A stretch of 35,000 nucleotides of DNA, from NCBI GenBank assembly GCA_030147635.1, contig JASBUZ010000023.1, positions 1 to 35,000 of the forward strand, read 5' to 3'. The notes beneath the pieces were generated by a model. The model had not been told where the DNA came from and did no database searches. It saw only the letters and a program-made list of their open reading frames with translations. The stretch is from Gammaproteobacteria bacterium. GTDB taxonomy: Bacteria > Pseudomonadota > Gammaproteobacteria > Legionellales > Legionellaceae. Below are positions 24,765-33,758 of this stretch, in pieces. The stretch's first letter is position 1. Every line of letters begins with the position of its first letter. The translations under genes and the position numbers were made by a program.

Positions 24765-25469
24765 ATGGTAAAACCTAATTTTTCTGATTTACCCCCTAAA
24801 GCTATTTTGGTGGAGTGTACGGAAAAAATTGCAACAACGGGTGAGGGAGCACGCTATTTGGCGCTAAGCATTGAGGCTATTTTTGCCAAGGCGCGTGTGC
24901 TTGATGAGTTTCATGGTTTGGTGCAGAAATTTAAGGAGCATGCCGAAACAGTTGAAGCCAATGAGCGTGAGTTTGCCGACATTTGGGGCGGTGTGTCACC
25001 TAGCACGGAGTTTGCTAAATATACTGAGCACCGTACGGTAGCTACAGAGCAAGCGATTGATCCTGTGCCCGTAGTACCTTCGAAGATAAAAATGGAAGTT
25101 GAATTGAGCAAAAAAACGGAGCTCAACCGAGGGTACCTGAAAGATAACGCATCCCCTGATGATAAGACTGTTGAGCGCATGGACTCTCTTTTTCATGCTT
25201 GGCTAGCTAAAAATAATTGGACTTGCCAAAATGCAGTCATTTACGAGGCAACCCCATCGGGCCAACCACGGCTCGAAAATGGCGAGGTAGTTCCAGTTGA
25301 CCCAGAGTTACTCAAAGAGAAGCTACTCTTAGAGAGCTCAGGGCTTCGGCAGTTTGTGAATAGCCTTGCTCGAGGACTTCAGATGCCGGAGCTAGATGAT
25401 TTGCACGTAGAGACCAAGCTTCAGAAAGGTGGCGTTGAGGAAGAAGAGCAAATCGAAGGACCAAGCTAA
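24765..25469 (+). CDS. Unknown 234-residue protein with a Glu-block C-terminus
   Basis: No family recognised. The protein is soluble and acidic, with a helical N-terminal half (about 20-75) and a second region near 125-215. The C-terminus reads KGGVEEEEQIEGPS, with four consecutive Glu within the last 10 residues. A glutamate-rich block close to the C-terminus (E-block) is a known feature of many Dot/Icm type IV effectors in Legionella; this makes it an effector candidate, by inference only. GGAGGCGGC lies before the ATG, 12 bases after fadE. Its stop is one base from the convergent murU stop. Confidence 0.8.
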   Translation: MVKPNFSDLPPKAILVECTEKIATTGEGARYLALSIEAIFAKARVLDEFHGLVQKFKEHAETVEANEREFADIWGGVSPSTEFAKYTEHRTVATEQAIDPVPVVPSKIKMEVELSKKTELNRGYLKDNASPDDKTVERMDSLFHAWLAKNNWTCQNAVIYEATPSGQPRLENGEVVPVDPELLKEKLLLESSGLRQFVNSLARGLQMPELDDLHVETKLQKGGVEEEEQIEGPS

Positions 25470-25470
25470 C

Positions 25471-26139
25471 CTAACGTTTTTTTGCGGCGAGGCGCGCGGC
25501 ACTGAGTCGCTCTGGGCTTCCAGTGTCAAACCAAAGCCCGCTATGCACTTCGGCTGTGGCAAGACCTTGCTCGGCCGCTTCTTGAAGCCATGGGATAAGC
25601 GAAGTGCGCCCCCGTGGCTTTTCTTTAAAAAGCTTAGGGTGGTAGCAGGCAATGCCTGAAAAGGTGTAGTGTTTATCGTGATTACTGAGCTTGTTTGGAG
25701 CCGTGAGCCCAAAGTCTGACGTTGTGTGACTTTCAGGTGTTTTAATTAAGACAAGGTGTGCAAGACTTTCTTTGGGGCATGAGAGATTTACAAGGTCATA
25801 ATCTGTAAAGATATCCGCATTAATTGCAAGAAACGGTGTATCACCCAGTTTAGGGAGCGCGTTTTTAATGGTGCCGCCTGTGTGATAGCCACCAGGAAGC
25901 TCAGGAATATAAGTAATCTCTAAGTTTTTGTAGTTTTTCTCCTGAATGTGGTGTCTAATTTTTCCACCTAAATAGGCATGATTAATCAATACTTGCGTAA
26001 TTGGCCCTTCAGCTAATTTTTCGAGATGATAGTCAATGAGTGCAATATCATTAATAGTGCAGAGTGGTTTGGGGGTGTTATCGGTGAGGGGGCGTAAGCG
26101 CTGTCCGCGCCCCGCTGCAAAAATAAGCGCGGTTTTCAT
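25471..26139 (-). CDS. murU: N-acetylmuramate alpha-1-phosphate uridylyltransferase (MurU)
   Basis: MurU makes UDP-MurNAc from MurNAc-1-phosphate and UTP in peptidoglycan recycling, bypassing de novo synthesis and thus fosfomycin action. The 222-residue protein has the nucleotidyltransferase signature LIFAAGRGQRLRPLTDNTPKPL split at its N-terminus, and INADIFTD for metal binding near 105. The length is right. It overlaps the preceding amgK by four bases, and the pair AmgK-MurU is the known two-step pathway. Related sugar nucleotidyltransferases share the signature; the neighbour settles the call. Confidence 0.92.
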   Translation of the reverse strand: MKTALIFAAGRGQRLRPLTDNTPKPLCTINDIALIDYHLEKLAEGPITQVLINHAYLGGKIRHHIQEKNYKNLEITYIPELPGGYHTGGTIKNALPKLGDTPFLAINADIFTDYDLVNLSCPKESLAHLVLIKTPESHTTSDFGLTAPNKLSNHDKHYTFSGIACYHPKLFKEKPRGRTSLIPWLQEAAEQGLATAEVHSGLWFDTGSPERLSAARLAAKKR

Positions 26140-27137
26140 GATAATCGCTTCTCCTCAAACAGAGGGCATACTCGGGTTTCTATGAGATCATATAATGGGA
26201 GTAGCGTCTCATCTATTTTGAGTGATGCAAGAATATAGTTGAGCGTGAGTGGCAAATCATTGAGATAGCGTGGCTTGCCATCTCGCATATCAAGCCGACA
26301 AAATACACCTAAAATTTTAAGGTGACGCTGCAGGCCTGCCATATGAAATCCGTGCTCGAAGGCATCGCGTGACCAGCCATGTTGATTGGGTAGCGCGTCA
26401 TAGAAGGTATTTAGCCACTGCAGGCGTGTATTTTCAGGCCACTCAATGTAAGCATCTTTAAGTAGTGAAACTAAATCATAAGTAAACGGTCCAAGCATGG
26501 CATCCTGAAAGTCTAAGACGCCTATTTCTGGATTATCTATTGGGCCGATGAGTGCTAAGTTTCGTGAATGGTAGTCGCTGTGAATAAAGCAGCGAGGTTG
26601 TTTTAAAATTTGTTTGGTAATGTGCGTGAGTGCTTGGTTTAAAATTTTTTCTTCATGAGAAGTTAGACTTAGGCCAAGCCAGCGCTCTAGAAACCAAGTG
26701 CGAAAGAGTTGGAGCTCTTCTTCCATAATGGGGAGGTCGAAGGCTGAAAACTCTGGGGTATGTATTGTACACTCTTGCATTTTATGTAGTGTGTTGAGCG
26801 CACGGTGATAGTGTGTCTCCGTTCTGCTTGAGTCAATGTCATCAAGTAAGAGCGCATCTCCAAAGTCTTCCAGTAAAGCAAAGCCTTGTTCGAGGTCGAA
26901 GGCAATGATTTCCGGGGTTCGGACACCCGAGGCTGCGAGTGTGCGAGCAATATTAATAAAGGCCGATAACCCTTCTTTACCAGGCGGGGCATCCATAACC
27001 ACATGACTTGAAGTGTCATGATGGAGTCTAAAATAGCGACGAAAGCTGGCGTCGCCTGCGATTGGCGTTAGTCTAAATGTAGACCCATTAACCACTTTGT
27101 CCAACCAAGTATGAAGTGCGTTCTGTCGTGTAAGCAT
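26136..27137 (-). CDS. amgK: Anomeric MurNAc/GlcNAc kinase AmgK
   Basis: AmgK phosphorylates the anomeric position of MurNAc released by cell-wall turnover. The 333-residue protein has the aminoglycoside-phosphotransferase fold: GDASFRRYFRL near 28, the catalytic loop HSDYHSRN near 190, and VLDFQDAMLGPFTYDLVSLL near 210 with the metal-binding Asp. The N-terminal GDAS and the linkage with murU distinguish it from antibiotic kinases. It is divergent from lptD with a 57-base gap, the same arrangement found in Pseudomonas next to lptD-surA-pdxA. Confidence 0.92.
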   Translation of the reverse strand: MLTRQNALHTWLDKVVNGSTFRLTPIAGDASFRRYFRLHHDTSSHVVMDAPPGKEGLSAFINIARTLAASGVRTPEIIAFDLEQGFALLEDFGDALLLDDIDSSRTETHYHRALNTLHKMQECTIHTPEFSAFDLPIMEEELQLFRTWFLERWLGLSLTSHEEKILNQALTHITKQILKQPRCFIHSDYHSRNLALIGPIDNPEIGVLDFQDAMLGPFTYDLVSLLKDAYIEWPENTRLQWLNTFYDALPNQHGWSRDAFEHGFHMAGLQRHLKILGVFCRLDMRDGKPRYLNDLPLTLNYILASLKIDETLLPLYDLIETRVCPLFEEKRLS

Positions 27138-27194
27138 GATATACTTCTTGCCCTTTCGAACGATGATATTTTTTGTGCATCATAAGGCATTTTT

Positions 27195-29741
27195 GTGGCG
27201 CTGAAAATGGGAACTGACAGGATATTGCATTTTAGGCAGTGGTTTGCCTGGTTCTGTTTGGGTATCAGTCTTACAGTAACGAGCTTTGCATCGACGCAGA
27301 CAGTAGATGTGGCGCGTGCCTGCGTGATGGTGCCCTCCCCACCTTGGAATAGCGCTGAGCGTGAAAATATTTCCTCCTGCCTTGGTTGGCAAGATAACTC
27401 AAATTATCCGCTGTGTAGCGGCTCTTATAAAATGATGCCTCGATTTGCACACACATCAAAAGAAAATCCTCGCTTTATTCAGGTGCGAGCAGATGATGTC
27501 TCTTTTGTTTCGGTGGGGCGTTCTAAGTTGTCTGGACATGTGGAAGTGGCGCATGACGATCGTATTGTATCTGCTGAAACGGCCTATATTTATCGAAATC
27601 CTAAAACTGAGCGTGTGACCGAAGTCGAACTGCTGGGAGATGTAGTTTATATCGAGCCTGGACGCTTGATGCGCGCACGTCGCGCGAAGCTTAACCCAGA
27701 AGACAAAAGTGGTACCATCGATAATGTAGTTTATCGATTTGAACATAAGCATGAAAACCCAAGTTTACCGGCTTTTGGTAAGGCTGATTTAATACAACGA
27801 TTTAAAAACCGTGATTTGCTTTTGCAGGGCGCAACGTACACAACCTGCTCTCCCAAAGACCATGCTTGGATGTTGTATGCAAATCAGTTGAAAGTGAATG
27901 ATGCAAAAGGTGAGGCTGTTGCGCGAGATGTAACGCTCGCAGTGCACGATACCCCAGTTTTATATACACCTTACTTAAGCTTTCCAACCAGAAAGGAAAG
28001 GAAGTCAGGTTTCTTAATGCCGACTTATGGTTATTCGAATATTGGTGGTGGGGATGTTAGTTTCCCTTACTATTGGAACATGGCTCCCAATTACGATGCG
28101 ACAATTTTGCCTCGTATTTATACACGCCGTGGCTTTATGATTGGGGGAGATACGCGATTTCTGACAGAACACAGCAGAGGGGTGTTAGGTGGAAATTTTC
28201 TACCATCAGACAGAGCGTTTAAAGAATATTTGCGGACTCATGAAATCAGCTATCCGCAATTGCGGGGCGTTTCGGATAATCGGTGGTCGGTTTTTTTCCG
28301 AGATACGACAGCATTTAACGATCGCTTAAAGCTTGATATTAACTATCAGAAACTTTCAGATGATTATTTTTTGCAAGACTTTAATAATAATATGACGGTG
28401 ATGACTGAGAGTCAGTTATTACAGGAAGGTACGTTAACTTATACCGGCACACACTGGTTTGCACGGGGGATGGTGCAAGCATACCAAACGCTTAATCCGA
28501 TTAACCAAAGCCCGGTCGATGAGATTTATCAACGCTTGCCACAAGTTCAAGTTCGAGGTGAGTACGAAGATTTACCGATGAATCTTAATTTTATGGTGCG
28601 TGGTCAATACGATCAGTTTCGTTGGCCGAATCACTTGGTGCCACTCAAGCTGCAAGGCCCAAGACTGCATGTGAATCCAGTGTTGTGGTTTGATTTTCGA
28701 AATTCTTGGGGGTATCTCACACCAGAAGTGCAACTGGTTGAGAACTATTATGATTTGAATTCAAAAAACAAATTATATAATCCAACGTTTGATATTACGC
28801 TGCCACGATACAGTGCTGATACAGGGTTAACTTTTGAGCGAGACGTCATTTGGGAAGGGAAGCGCTACACACATACCTTTGAGCCGCGTTTGTACTATCT
28901 GTATGTACCCTATAAAGATCAGTCACAGATCCCAGTGTTTGACTCGGCTTATATGATGTTTCGTTACGAGCAGTTATTTCGGCCGAACCGTTTTTCAGGG
29001 TTTGATCGAATTTCTGATGGTAACCAGTTGGCGTATGCATTTAGAACACGGCTTCTTTCAGAGAAAGATGGCAAAGAAAAAATGAGTTTTTCGGTCGGGC
29101 AGTTACGTTATTTCTCGGATAGGCGAGTGCAGCTTTGCTATGCGATTGATGGTAATTGTACGGATGACTCAAGAATGCTTGGCTTTACCTCACCCATTTC
29201 GAAGTCTTCACCGATTGCGTCAGTCGTGAGTTATAACTTAACACAAGCGTTAACTGTAAGTGGCAGTTGGTCTTTTGATGTCTTTCAAAATGCCACCAAT
29301 AATGCTGATGTGAATTTGAAGTATGAGCCAGCAACTAACCATATTTTGCGTTTTATTTATTCCTATTTGGTCGATGCAAACTTAATTGAGAGTGTAAACG
29401 GGGATGAAGAATTGGCGGCCGATCATCAGGCAACCGTTGCTTTTGCATGGCCGCTTAGCGAACACTGGAGTACCGTTGGTGTGTATAGTTACAATATCAG
29501 TGAACGTTATGATATGGTTTCGTTTTTAGGATTGCAGTATGAAACCTGTTGTTGGGCAATACGAGCTTTTGCGGGACGTGCGTTTAACAGTTTAACGTTA
29601 GATAGGGATGGTTCTGAATATAATAACAGCGTGTATGTTCAAGTGCTTTTGAAAGGCTTGGGTTCTGTTTCAACGAACGATCCGGCAACCACCATTCGTA
29701 CGTATTTACCAGGATATAAGAGTTTGTTTCACAAGAGCTGA
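27195..29741 (+). CDS. lptD: LPS-assembly protein LptD
   Basis: LptD is the outer-membrane beta-barrel that, with LptE, inserts LPS into the outer leaflet. The GTG start is supported by AAGG seven bases upstream; an ATG four codons later is possible. A signal peptide occupies about 1-32. An OstA/LptA-like N-terminal domain (about 90-210) is followed by the barrel, with RKERKSGFLMPTYGYSN-type segments at the junction. Cys43 and other N-terminal cysteines plus the pair Cys785-Cys786 near the C-terminus match the disulfide pattern needed for LptD function. The length of 848 is typical. It heads the block with surA and pdxA; a MITE-like element starts directly after its stop. Confidence 0.96.
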   Translation: MALKMGTDRILHFRQWFAWFCLGISLTVTSFASTQTVDVARACVMVPSPPWNSAERENISSCLGWQDNSNYPLCSGSYKMMPRFAHTSKENPRFIQVRADDVSFVSVGRSKLSGHVEVAHDDRIVSAETAYIYRNPKTERVTEVELLGDVVYIEPGRLMRARRAKLNPEDKSGTIDNVVYRFEHKHENPSLPAFGKADLIQRFKNRDLLLQGATYTTCSPKDHAWMLYANQLKVNDAKGEAVARDVTLAVHDTPVLYTPYLSFPTRKERKSGFLMPTYGYSNIGGGDVSFPYYWNMAPNYDATILPRIYTRRGFMIGGDTRFLTEHSRGVLGGNFLPSDRAFKEYLRTHEISYPQLRGVSDNRWSVFFRDTTAFNDRLKLDINYQKLSDDYFLQDFNNNMTVMTESQLLQEGTLTYTGTHWFARGMVQAYQTLNPINQSPVDEIYQRLPQVQVRGEYEDLPMNLNFMVRGQYDQFRWPNHLVPLKLQGPRLHVNPVLWFDFRNSWGYLTPEVQLVENYYDLNSKNKLYNPTFDITLPRYSADTGLTFERDVIWEGKRYTHTFEPRLYYLYVPYKDQSQIPVFDSAYMMFRYEQLFRPNRFSGFDRISDGNQLAYAFRTRLLSEKDGKEKMSFSVGQLRYFSDRRVQLCYAIDGNCTDDSRMLGFTSPISKSSPIASVVSYNLTQALTVSGSWSFDVFQNATNNADVNLKYEPATNHILRFIYSYLVDANLIESVNGDEELAADHQATVAFAWPLSEHWSTVGVYSYNISERYDMVSFLGLQYETCCWAIRAFAGRAFNSLTLDRDGSEYNNSVYVQVLLKGLGSVSTNDPATTIRTYLPGYKSLFHKS

Positions 29742-29742
29742 T

Positions 29743-29869
29743 TAGGGCGTGTTGACAATTTACCACGCCACCTCCGAAACCCTACGCCCCGTGGCTTGTC
29801 CACGGGGTCCATGGATTCCGCGAACAAGTCGCGGAACGTAGGCGGCAGGTGAATTGTCAACAGCCCCTA
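29743..29869. mobile_element. MITE-like element with inverted ends and two internal hairpins
   Basis: The ends TAGGGCGTGTTGACAAT and ATTGTCAACAGCCCCTA are inverted repeats; over 18 aligned bases (29742-29759 against 29853-29870) 15 match. A TA dinucleotide sits at each border, as with IS630/Tc1-type target sites. Inside is the second copy of the bipartite palindrome: CCCCGTGG / CCACGGGG (29787-29794, 29800-29807) and TTCCGCGA / TCGCGGAA (29816-29823, 29829-29836), framed by CCTAC (29781-29785) and GTAGG (29838-29842). There is no coding capacity. It fills the lptD-surA gap. Confidence 0.7.
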
Positions 29870-29886
29870 GACAAGAGGATTTTAGA

Positions 29887-31167
29887 ATGAAAAAGTGGTT
29901 AGGTTTGATTTTGATGGGATGCGCTTTTTGTGTGATGGCCAAACCGCTCGATAGCGTGGTTGCCATTGTGAATGACAATGTGGTGACCCAAACAGAATTG
30001 GATGAGCAAATGGTGATGTGGCGTAAGCAATTAGAGGCCAAGGGCACGCCTATGCCACCTGGAAATGTATTAAAAAAGCAGGTTCTCAATCGTTTAATCG
30101 ATGAGTCACTTCAACTGCAGATGGCCAAACACAGTGGTGTGATTGTCGATAATTCTGAGCTTGAGGATACGATTGCCAAAATTGCCAAAGAAAATCATTT
30201 ATCGCTTTCTGGATTTCGAGAAGCGTTAAAGAAAGAAGGGCTAGAGTTTGATGAGTATCGTGAAACCTTACGTAAAGAGATGACCATCGCTCGCATTCAG
30301 CAACAAGCAGTTGGTCACGATGTGATGATTTCAGCTGAGCAGGTAGAAGATTATTTGAAGACTTCCAATGCAATTGAAAAAACCACACAAGGCTATCATG
30401 TGCAACACATCGTGATTCCTATGTCAGATGAGCCGAGCCCTGCAGAATTGCGTAAGGCAGAAAAGAAAGCAGAGAGCTTAAAGAAGAAAATCAAAGAGGG
30501 TATTGAGTTTCAGCAGGTTGCCATTATGGAATCTAACGACGAGTTTGAGTTAGATAGTGCAGATTTGGGCGAGCGGCATTTAGCCGAGCTGCCAGAAGTA
30601 TTTGCCAAGCGTGTCGTCAATATGAAAGTAGGTGAGGTGGCGGGGCCACTTAGGACCGGCAATGGCTTGCAACTCATTAAGCTCGTTTCTGTTCGCTCTG
30701 AGGATAAGCATCATGAAGTGATGAAAACACATGTTCGTCATATTTTAATTAAACCAGATGCGAGTACAACGGAATCTGAAGCGAGAAGACGCATTGATAA
30801 CTTATATGAGCAATTAAAATCTGGGAAGTCATTTGCAACACTTGCCAAGCAATATTCAAAAGATTTAGCGAGTGCAGAAAATGGTGGCGACTTGGGTTGG
30901 GTGACTCCTGAAGAGTTGGTACCTGCTTTTTCTGAAGTCATGATTGGCTTGCCTTTGAATGAAGTCAGTCGACCTGTAAAAACAGGTTTTGGTTGGCATT
31001 TAATAGAAGTCACTGGACGTAAATTAGTGGATGATTCGGATGCTTATCAGCGTCAACAAGTTAGGCAACTGCTATACCAGAGAAAATTCATGGAAGCAGT
31101 TGAAGGTTGGCAGCAACATGTGCGTGGCACGTCTTATATTCAGGTTTTAGATAAAGAGCTCGCATGA
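29887..31167 (+). CDS. surA: Periplasmic chaperone / peptidyl-prolyl isomerase SurA
   Basis: SurA escorts unfolded outer-membrane proteins, including LptD, across the periplasm. The start at 29887 is chosen because it gives a clean signal peptide (MKKWLGLILMGCAFCVMA) and has AGAGG eight bases upstream. The mature protein opens with LDSVVAIVNDNVVTQTELD, typical of SurA. The chaperone N-domain is followed by two parvulin domains, about 170-270 (VQHIVIPM) and 280-385 (VRHILIKPD, then NGGDLGWVTPEELVPAF). The second looks the better conserved. At 426 residues it is nearly the same as E. coli (428). The stop overlaps the pdxA start by four bases. Confidence 0.96.
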   Translation: MKKWLGLILMGCAFCVMAKPLDSVVAIVNDNVVTQTELDEQMVMWRKQLEAKGTPMPPGNVLKKQVLNRLIDESLQLQMAKHSGVIVDNSELEDTIAKIAKENHLSLSGFREALKKEGLEFDEYRETLRKEMTIARIQQQAVGHDVMISAEQVEDYLKTSNAIEKTTQGYHVQHIVIPMSDEPSPAELRKAEKKAESLKKKIKEGIEFQQVAIMESNDEFELDSADLGERHLAELPEVFAKRVVNMKVGEVAGPLRTGNGLQLIKLVSVRSEDKHHEVMKTHVRHILIKPDASTTESEARRRIDNLYEQLKSGKSFATLAKQYSKDLASAENGGDLGWVTPEELVPAFSEVMIGLPLNEVSRPVKTGFGWHLIEVTGRKLVDDSDAYQRQQVRQLLYQRKFMEAVEGWQQHVRGTSYIQVLDKELA

Positions 31168-32153
31168 AGCCACTCTTAGTCAGCATGGGGGAGCCTGCAG
31201 GAATTGGGCCTGATGTGTGCTTGGCATTGGCAGGACATGCTATGCCTTTGGTGGTGCTCGGCGATAAGGCCCTGTTGCAAACACGCGCGGACATGCTCGG
31301 GCTTTGCGTTCAGTTTGCAGATTATATCCCCGGTGTGATGCCTATCGTCGCGCCCCATCACTTAACCGTTTTAAGTCATCCGAGATTAGCAGAGGTCGAG
31401 GCAGGGGAGCTGAACCTGGAAAATGCGGCTTATGTAGTAGAACTTTTAAGTACTGCTGCTAAGCGTTGCCTGTCGGGTGAGTTTAGTGCACTTGTAACCG
31501 CCCCTGTTCATAAGGCTATCTTGAACGATGCGGGGTTTGCTTTTTCAGGGCATACCGAGTTTTTAGCAGAGGCGTGTGGTGTTGATGATGTGGTGATGAT
31601 GCTCACCTCTGGCAGTATGCGCATGGCTTTGGTGACGACACATATCCCACTAAAAGAGGTTGCATCTGCAATTACATCTGCACGATTGACAAAAACCCTT
31701 CGCATTTTAAATGCGGCTTTAATTCGGGATTTTGGAGTTGATGCACCGCATATTGGTGTAGCTGGTTTAAATCCGCATGCCGGGGAGTCAGGGCACTTGG
31801 GTCGTGAGGAAATAGAAATTATGATTCCTGTGCTCAAAGCCCTGCAGCAAGAGGGGCTTCAGCTGCGAGGGCCGTTGCCTGCAGATACTTTGTTTACTCA
31901 GCATGGCATGCAAGGCTGTGATGCTTTGCTTGCGATGTATCATGACCAAGGCTTATCTGTTTTGAAATACACGGGGTTTGGACAGGCTGTCAATATTACT
32001 TTGGGTCTTCCGATGATTCGAACTTCAGTGGACCATGGTACAGCGCTTGACTTGGCAGGTACAGGACGTGCCCAACCTGGCAGTTTACTGGCGGCGGTTA
32101 ATCAAGCCGCTATGATGGCCAAAAATCGGGAGCGTGTTTGTGTCGAAAATTAG
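31164..32153 (+). CDS. pdxA: 4-hydroxythreonine-4-phosphate dehydrogenase
   Basis: PdxA oxidises 4-phosphohydroxy-L-threonine with NAD in the DXP-dependent pyridoxal phosphate pathway. The 329-residue protein has the start VSMGEPAGIGPDV and the three metal-binding His regions: FSGHTEFLAEACG near 130, GLNPHAGESGHLGREE near 200, and MYHDQGLSVLKY near 260. Then ITLGLPMIRTSVDHGTALDLAG closes the active site. The ATGA overlap with surA shows coupling. Its end overlaps folA by 14 bases. Confidence 0.97.
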   Translation: MKPLLVSMGEPAGIGPDVCLALAGHAMPLVVLGDKALLQTRADMLGLCVQFADYIPGVMPIVAPHHLTVLSHPRLAEVEAGELNLENAAYVVELLSTAAKRCLSGEFSALVTAPVHKAILNDAGFAFSGHTEFLAEACGVDDVVMMLTSGSMRMALVTTHIPLKEVASAITSARLTKTLRILNAALIRDFGVDAPHIGVAGLNPHAGESGHLGREEIEIMIPVLKALQQEGLQLRGPLPADTLFTQHGMQGCDALLAMYHDQGLSVLKYTGFGQAVNITLGLPMIRTSVDHGTALDLAGTGRAQPGSLLAAVNQAAMMAKNRERVCVEN

Positions 32154-32640
32154 TCTAATTGTCGCGGTAGATGAGCATGGCGGCATGGGGATGAACAACC
32201 AATTGCCTTGGCACCTACCTGCAGAGCTTGCACACTTTAAAGCCCAAACCATGGGTAAGCCCATCATTATGGGCCGAAAAACGTTTGAGTCGATTGGCCG
32301 ACCATTGCCTGGTCGGTTGAATGTTGTGCTTAGTCGAACAGCGCGTGAGATTGACGGGGTGCAAGTGGTGTCAAATTTGGCCGAAGCTTTGGCATTAACA
32401 GCTGATGCACCCGAAGTGATGGTGATTGGGGGGGCTGGTGTTTTCGAAGAAGCATTGCCAATCGCTGATTTTATTTATTTAACGCGAGTGCATGGTACCT
32501 TCGAGGCTGATGTATTTTTTCCCGAGCTAGACAAAGAAGTTTGGCATCAAGTATCATTGCTTAGGCATGAGATGGATGCTAGGCATCTATGTGCATTTAG
32601 CTTTTGTTGTTATAGGCGACGAGAATTGGACTCAGATTAG
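32140..32640 (+). CDS. folA: Dihydrofolate reductase
   Basis: DHFR reduces dihydrofolate to tetrahydrofolate with NADPH. Motifs: ISLIVAVDEHGGMG, NQLPWHLPAELAHFK, MGRKTFESIGRPLPGRLNVVLSR, and VIGGAGVFEEALP. The GTG at 32140 is preferred because GGGAG (32128-32132) lies seven bases upstream; an upstream GTG at 32134 is too close. That gives 166 residues, usual for bacteria. The catalytic acid (Asp27 in E. coli) is Glu29 here, as in vertebrate enzymes. The gene overlaps pdxA by 14 bases and is followed after one base by a lipoprotein gene, so it is mid-operon. Confidence 0.96.
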   Translation: MSKISLIVAVDEHGGMGMNNQLPWHLPAELAHFKAQTMGKPIIMGRKTFESIGRPLPGRLNVVLSRTAREIDGVQVVSNLAEALALTADAPEVMVIGGAGVFEEALPIADFIYLTRVHGTFEADVFFPELDKEVWHQVSLLRHEMDARHLCAFSFCCYRRRELDSD

Positions 32641-32641
32641 C

Positions 32642-33715
32642 ATGAAGGCGCGAGGGATTATCTTTTTTGTATTTTTTGGATTGAATGCGTGCATGCCGAG
32701 CGTTGGAACGTTCGAGCTTCCCGTGAACAGATACGCTTACAACGAGTCGTTGCAGTATAGTGTCATGCAGCAGCAGTTGTTGAATATTGTTCGATTACGC
32801 TACAGCGACCCTCCCTATTTTTTGTCTGTAAATAGTATTGTTTCTCAGTCTGATTTGACGCGAGAAGGTGAATTTAACGCCGCAACCAATTCGGTATTTG
32901 GGGTTGCACGTACTTTACTTGGAGGGGAGGTAAGGGCAAGTTTTTCTGATAAACCGACAATTACATTTAGTCCACTGCAAGGAACAGATTTTATAACAAG
33001 GTTGATGACGCCAATAGATTTGAGCGTTATTTATATGTTACTGCGCGGAGGATGGGGAGTTAGCCATACATTGCGGCCTGTACTTGAGCAGTTTGGTCCA
33101 TTTGATGGTGTTAAACTTGCTTCACGTGTGACTTCCTCACGTGTACCTAAATATGGAGAGTTTACACGGTTGATGAATGTGCTTAGAAAGTTGCAATATG
33201 ATGAGCGCTTGATCATGTCAAAAACGAAAATTGATAACAAATTTGCCCTTCGCTTTGATATTGCACGCTTCGAAGATCTACCGACGAGAGACCGTGCAAC
33301 TCTGAGAAAGATTAATGTCTCTTCAGATGCCCCTTACTTTGAATTGGTCAGTGAACCAAGTGCTGAGCCACATGCATTGTATACACAAACGCGGACGGTT
33401 CTGGGGATGCTTAGTTATTTTTCAAAAGGGGTAGATCTACCAGAAGAGGATATTAGAAATAAACGAGTCGCTATGACTTATTATCCTGATGGGCAAGTAT
33501 TTGATTGGCGCCAGGTGACTGGGAAGTTGTTTCGGGTGAGGGTTTGCTCTAATAGGCCTTCGCATGCATTTGTTTCGGTGAAATATCGTAACCATTGGTT
33601 TTATATCACAGATTCAGATTTTGAGTCGAAAGAATCACTGATGTTAATTGCAATTATTATGGGTATTTACGAAGGAAAAATTCAAGCTTTCCTTCCGGTG
33701 TTTACTGTCAACTAA
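32642..33715 (+). CDS. Unknown predicted lipoprotein
   Basis: The start at 32642 gives a lipoprotein signal peptide: MKARGIIFFVFFGLNAC, with a lipobox LNAC and Cys17 as the acylated residue; longer frames reach into folA and lack a signal. The mature protein of about 340 residues would sit in the inner or outer membrane facing the periplasm. The segment QQQLLNIVRLRYSDPPYFLS near 40 is distinctive; I recall similar sequences in uncharacterised proteobacterial proteins but no function. The rest is mixed alpha and beta without motifs I can name. It starts one base after the folA stop; the ribosome binding site is weak, suggesting coupling. Confidence 0.82.
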   Translation: MKARGIIFFVFFGLNACMPSVGTFELPVNRYAYNESLQYSVMQQQLLNIVRLRYSDPPYFLSVNSIVSQSDLTREGEFNAATNSVFGVARTLLGGEVRASFSDKPTITFSPLQGTDFITRLMTPIDLSVIYMLLRGGWGVSHTLRPVLEQFGPFDGVKLASRVTSSRVPKYGEFTRLMNVLRKLQYDERLIMSKTKIDNKFALRFDIARFEDLPTRDRATLRKINVSSDAPYFELVSEPSAEPHALYTQTRTVLGMLSYFSKGVDLPEEDIRNKRVAMTYYPDGQVFDWRQVTGKLFRVRVCSNRPSHAFVSVKYRNHWFYITDSDFESKESLMLIAIIMGIYEGKIQAFLPVFTVN

Positions 33716-33758
33716 ATTAGAGGGATGTCCCTGAATTTTAAGAAGGATATAGTGGCTT

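Noticed and set aside
29760-30089. 109-residue minus-strand frame across the MITE and surA start
   Set aside because: Its sequence comes from translating the palindromic repeat and the reverse of surA.
33721-33732. AGGGA-TG-TCCCT as a terminator after the lipoprotein gene
   Set aside because: The stem is only 4-5 bp with a 2-4 base loop and no T run follows.
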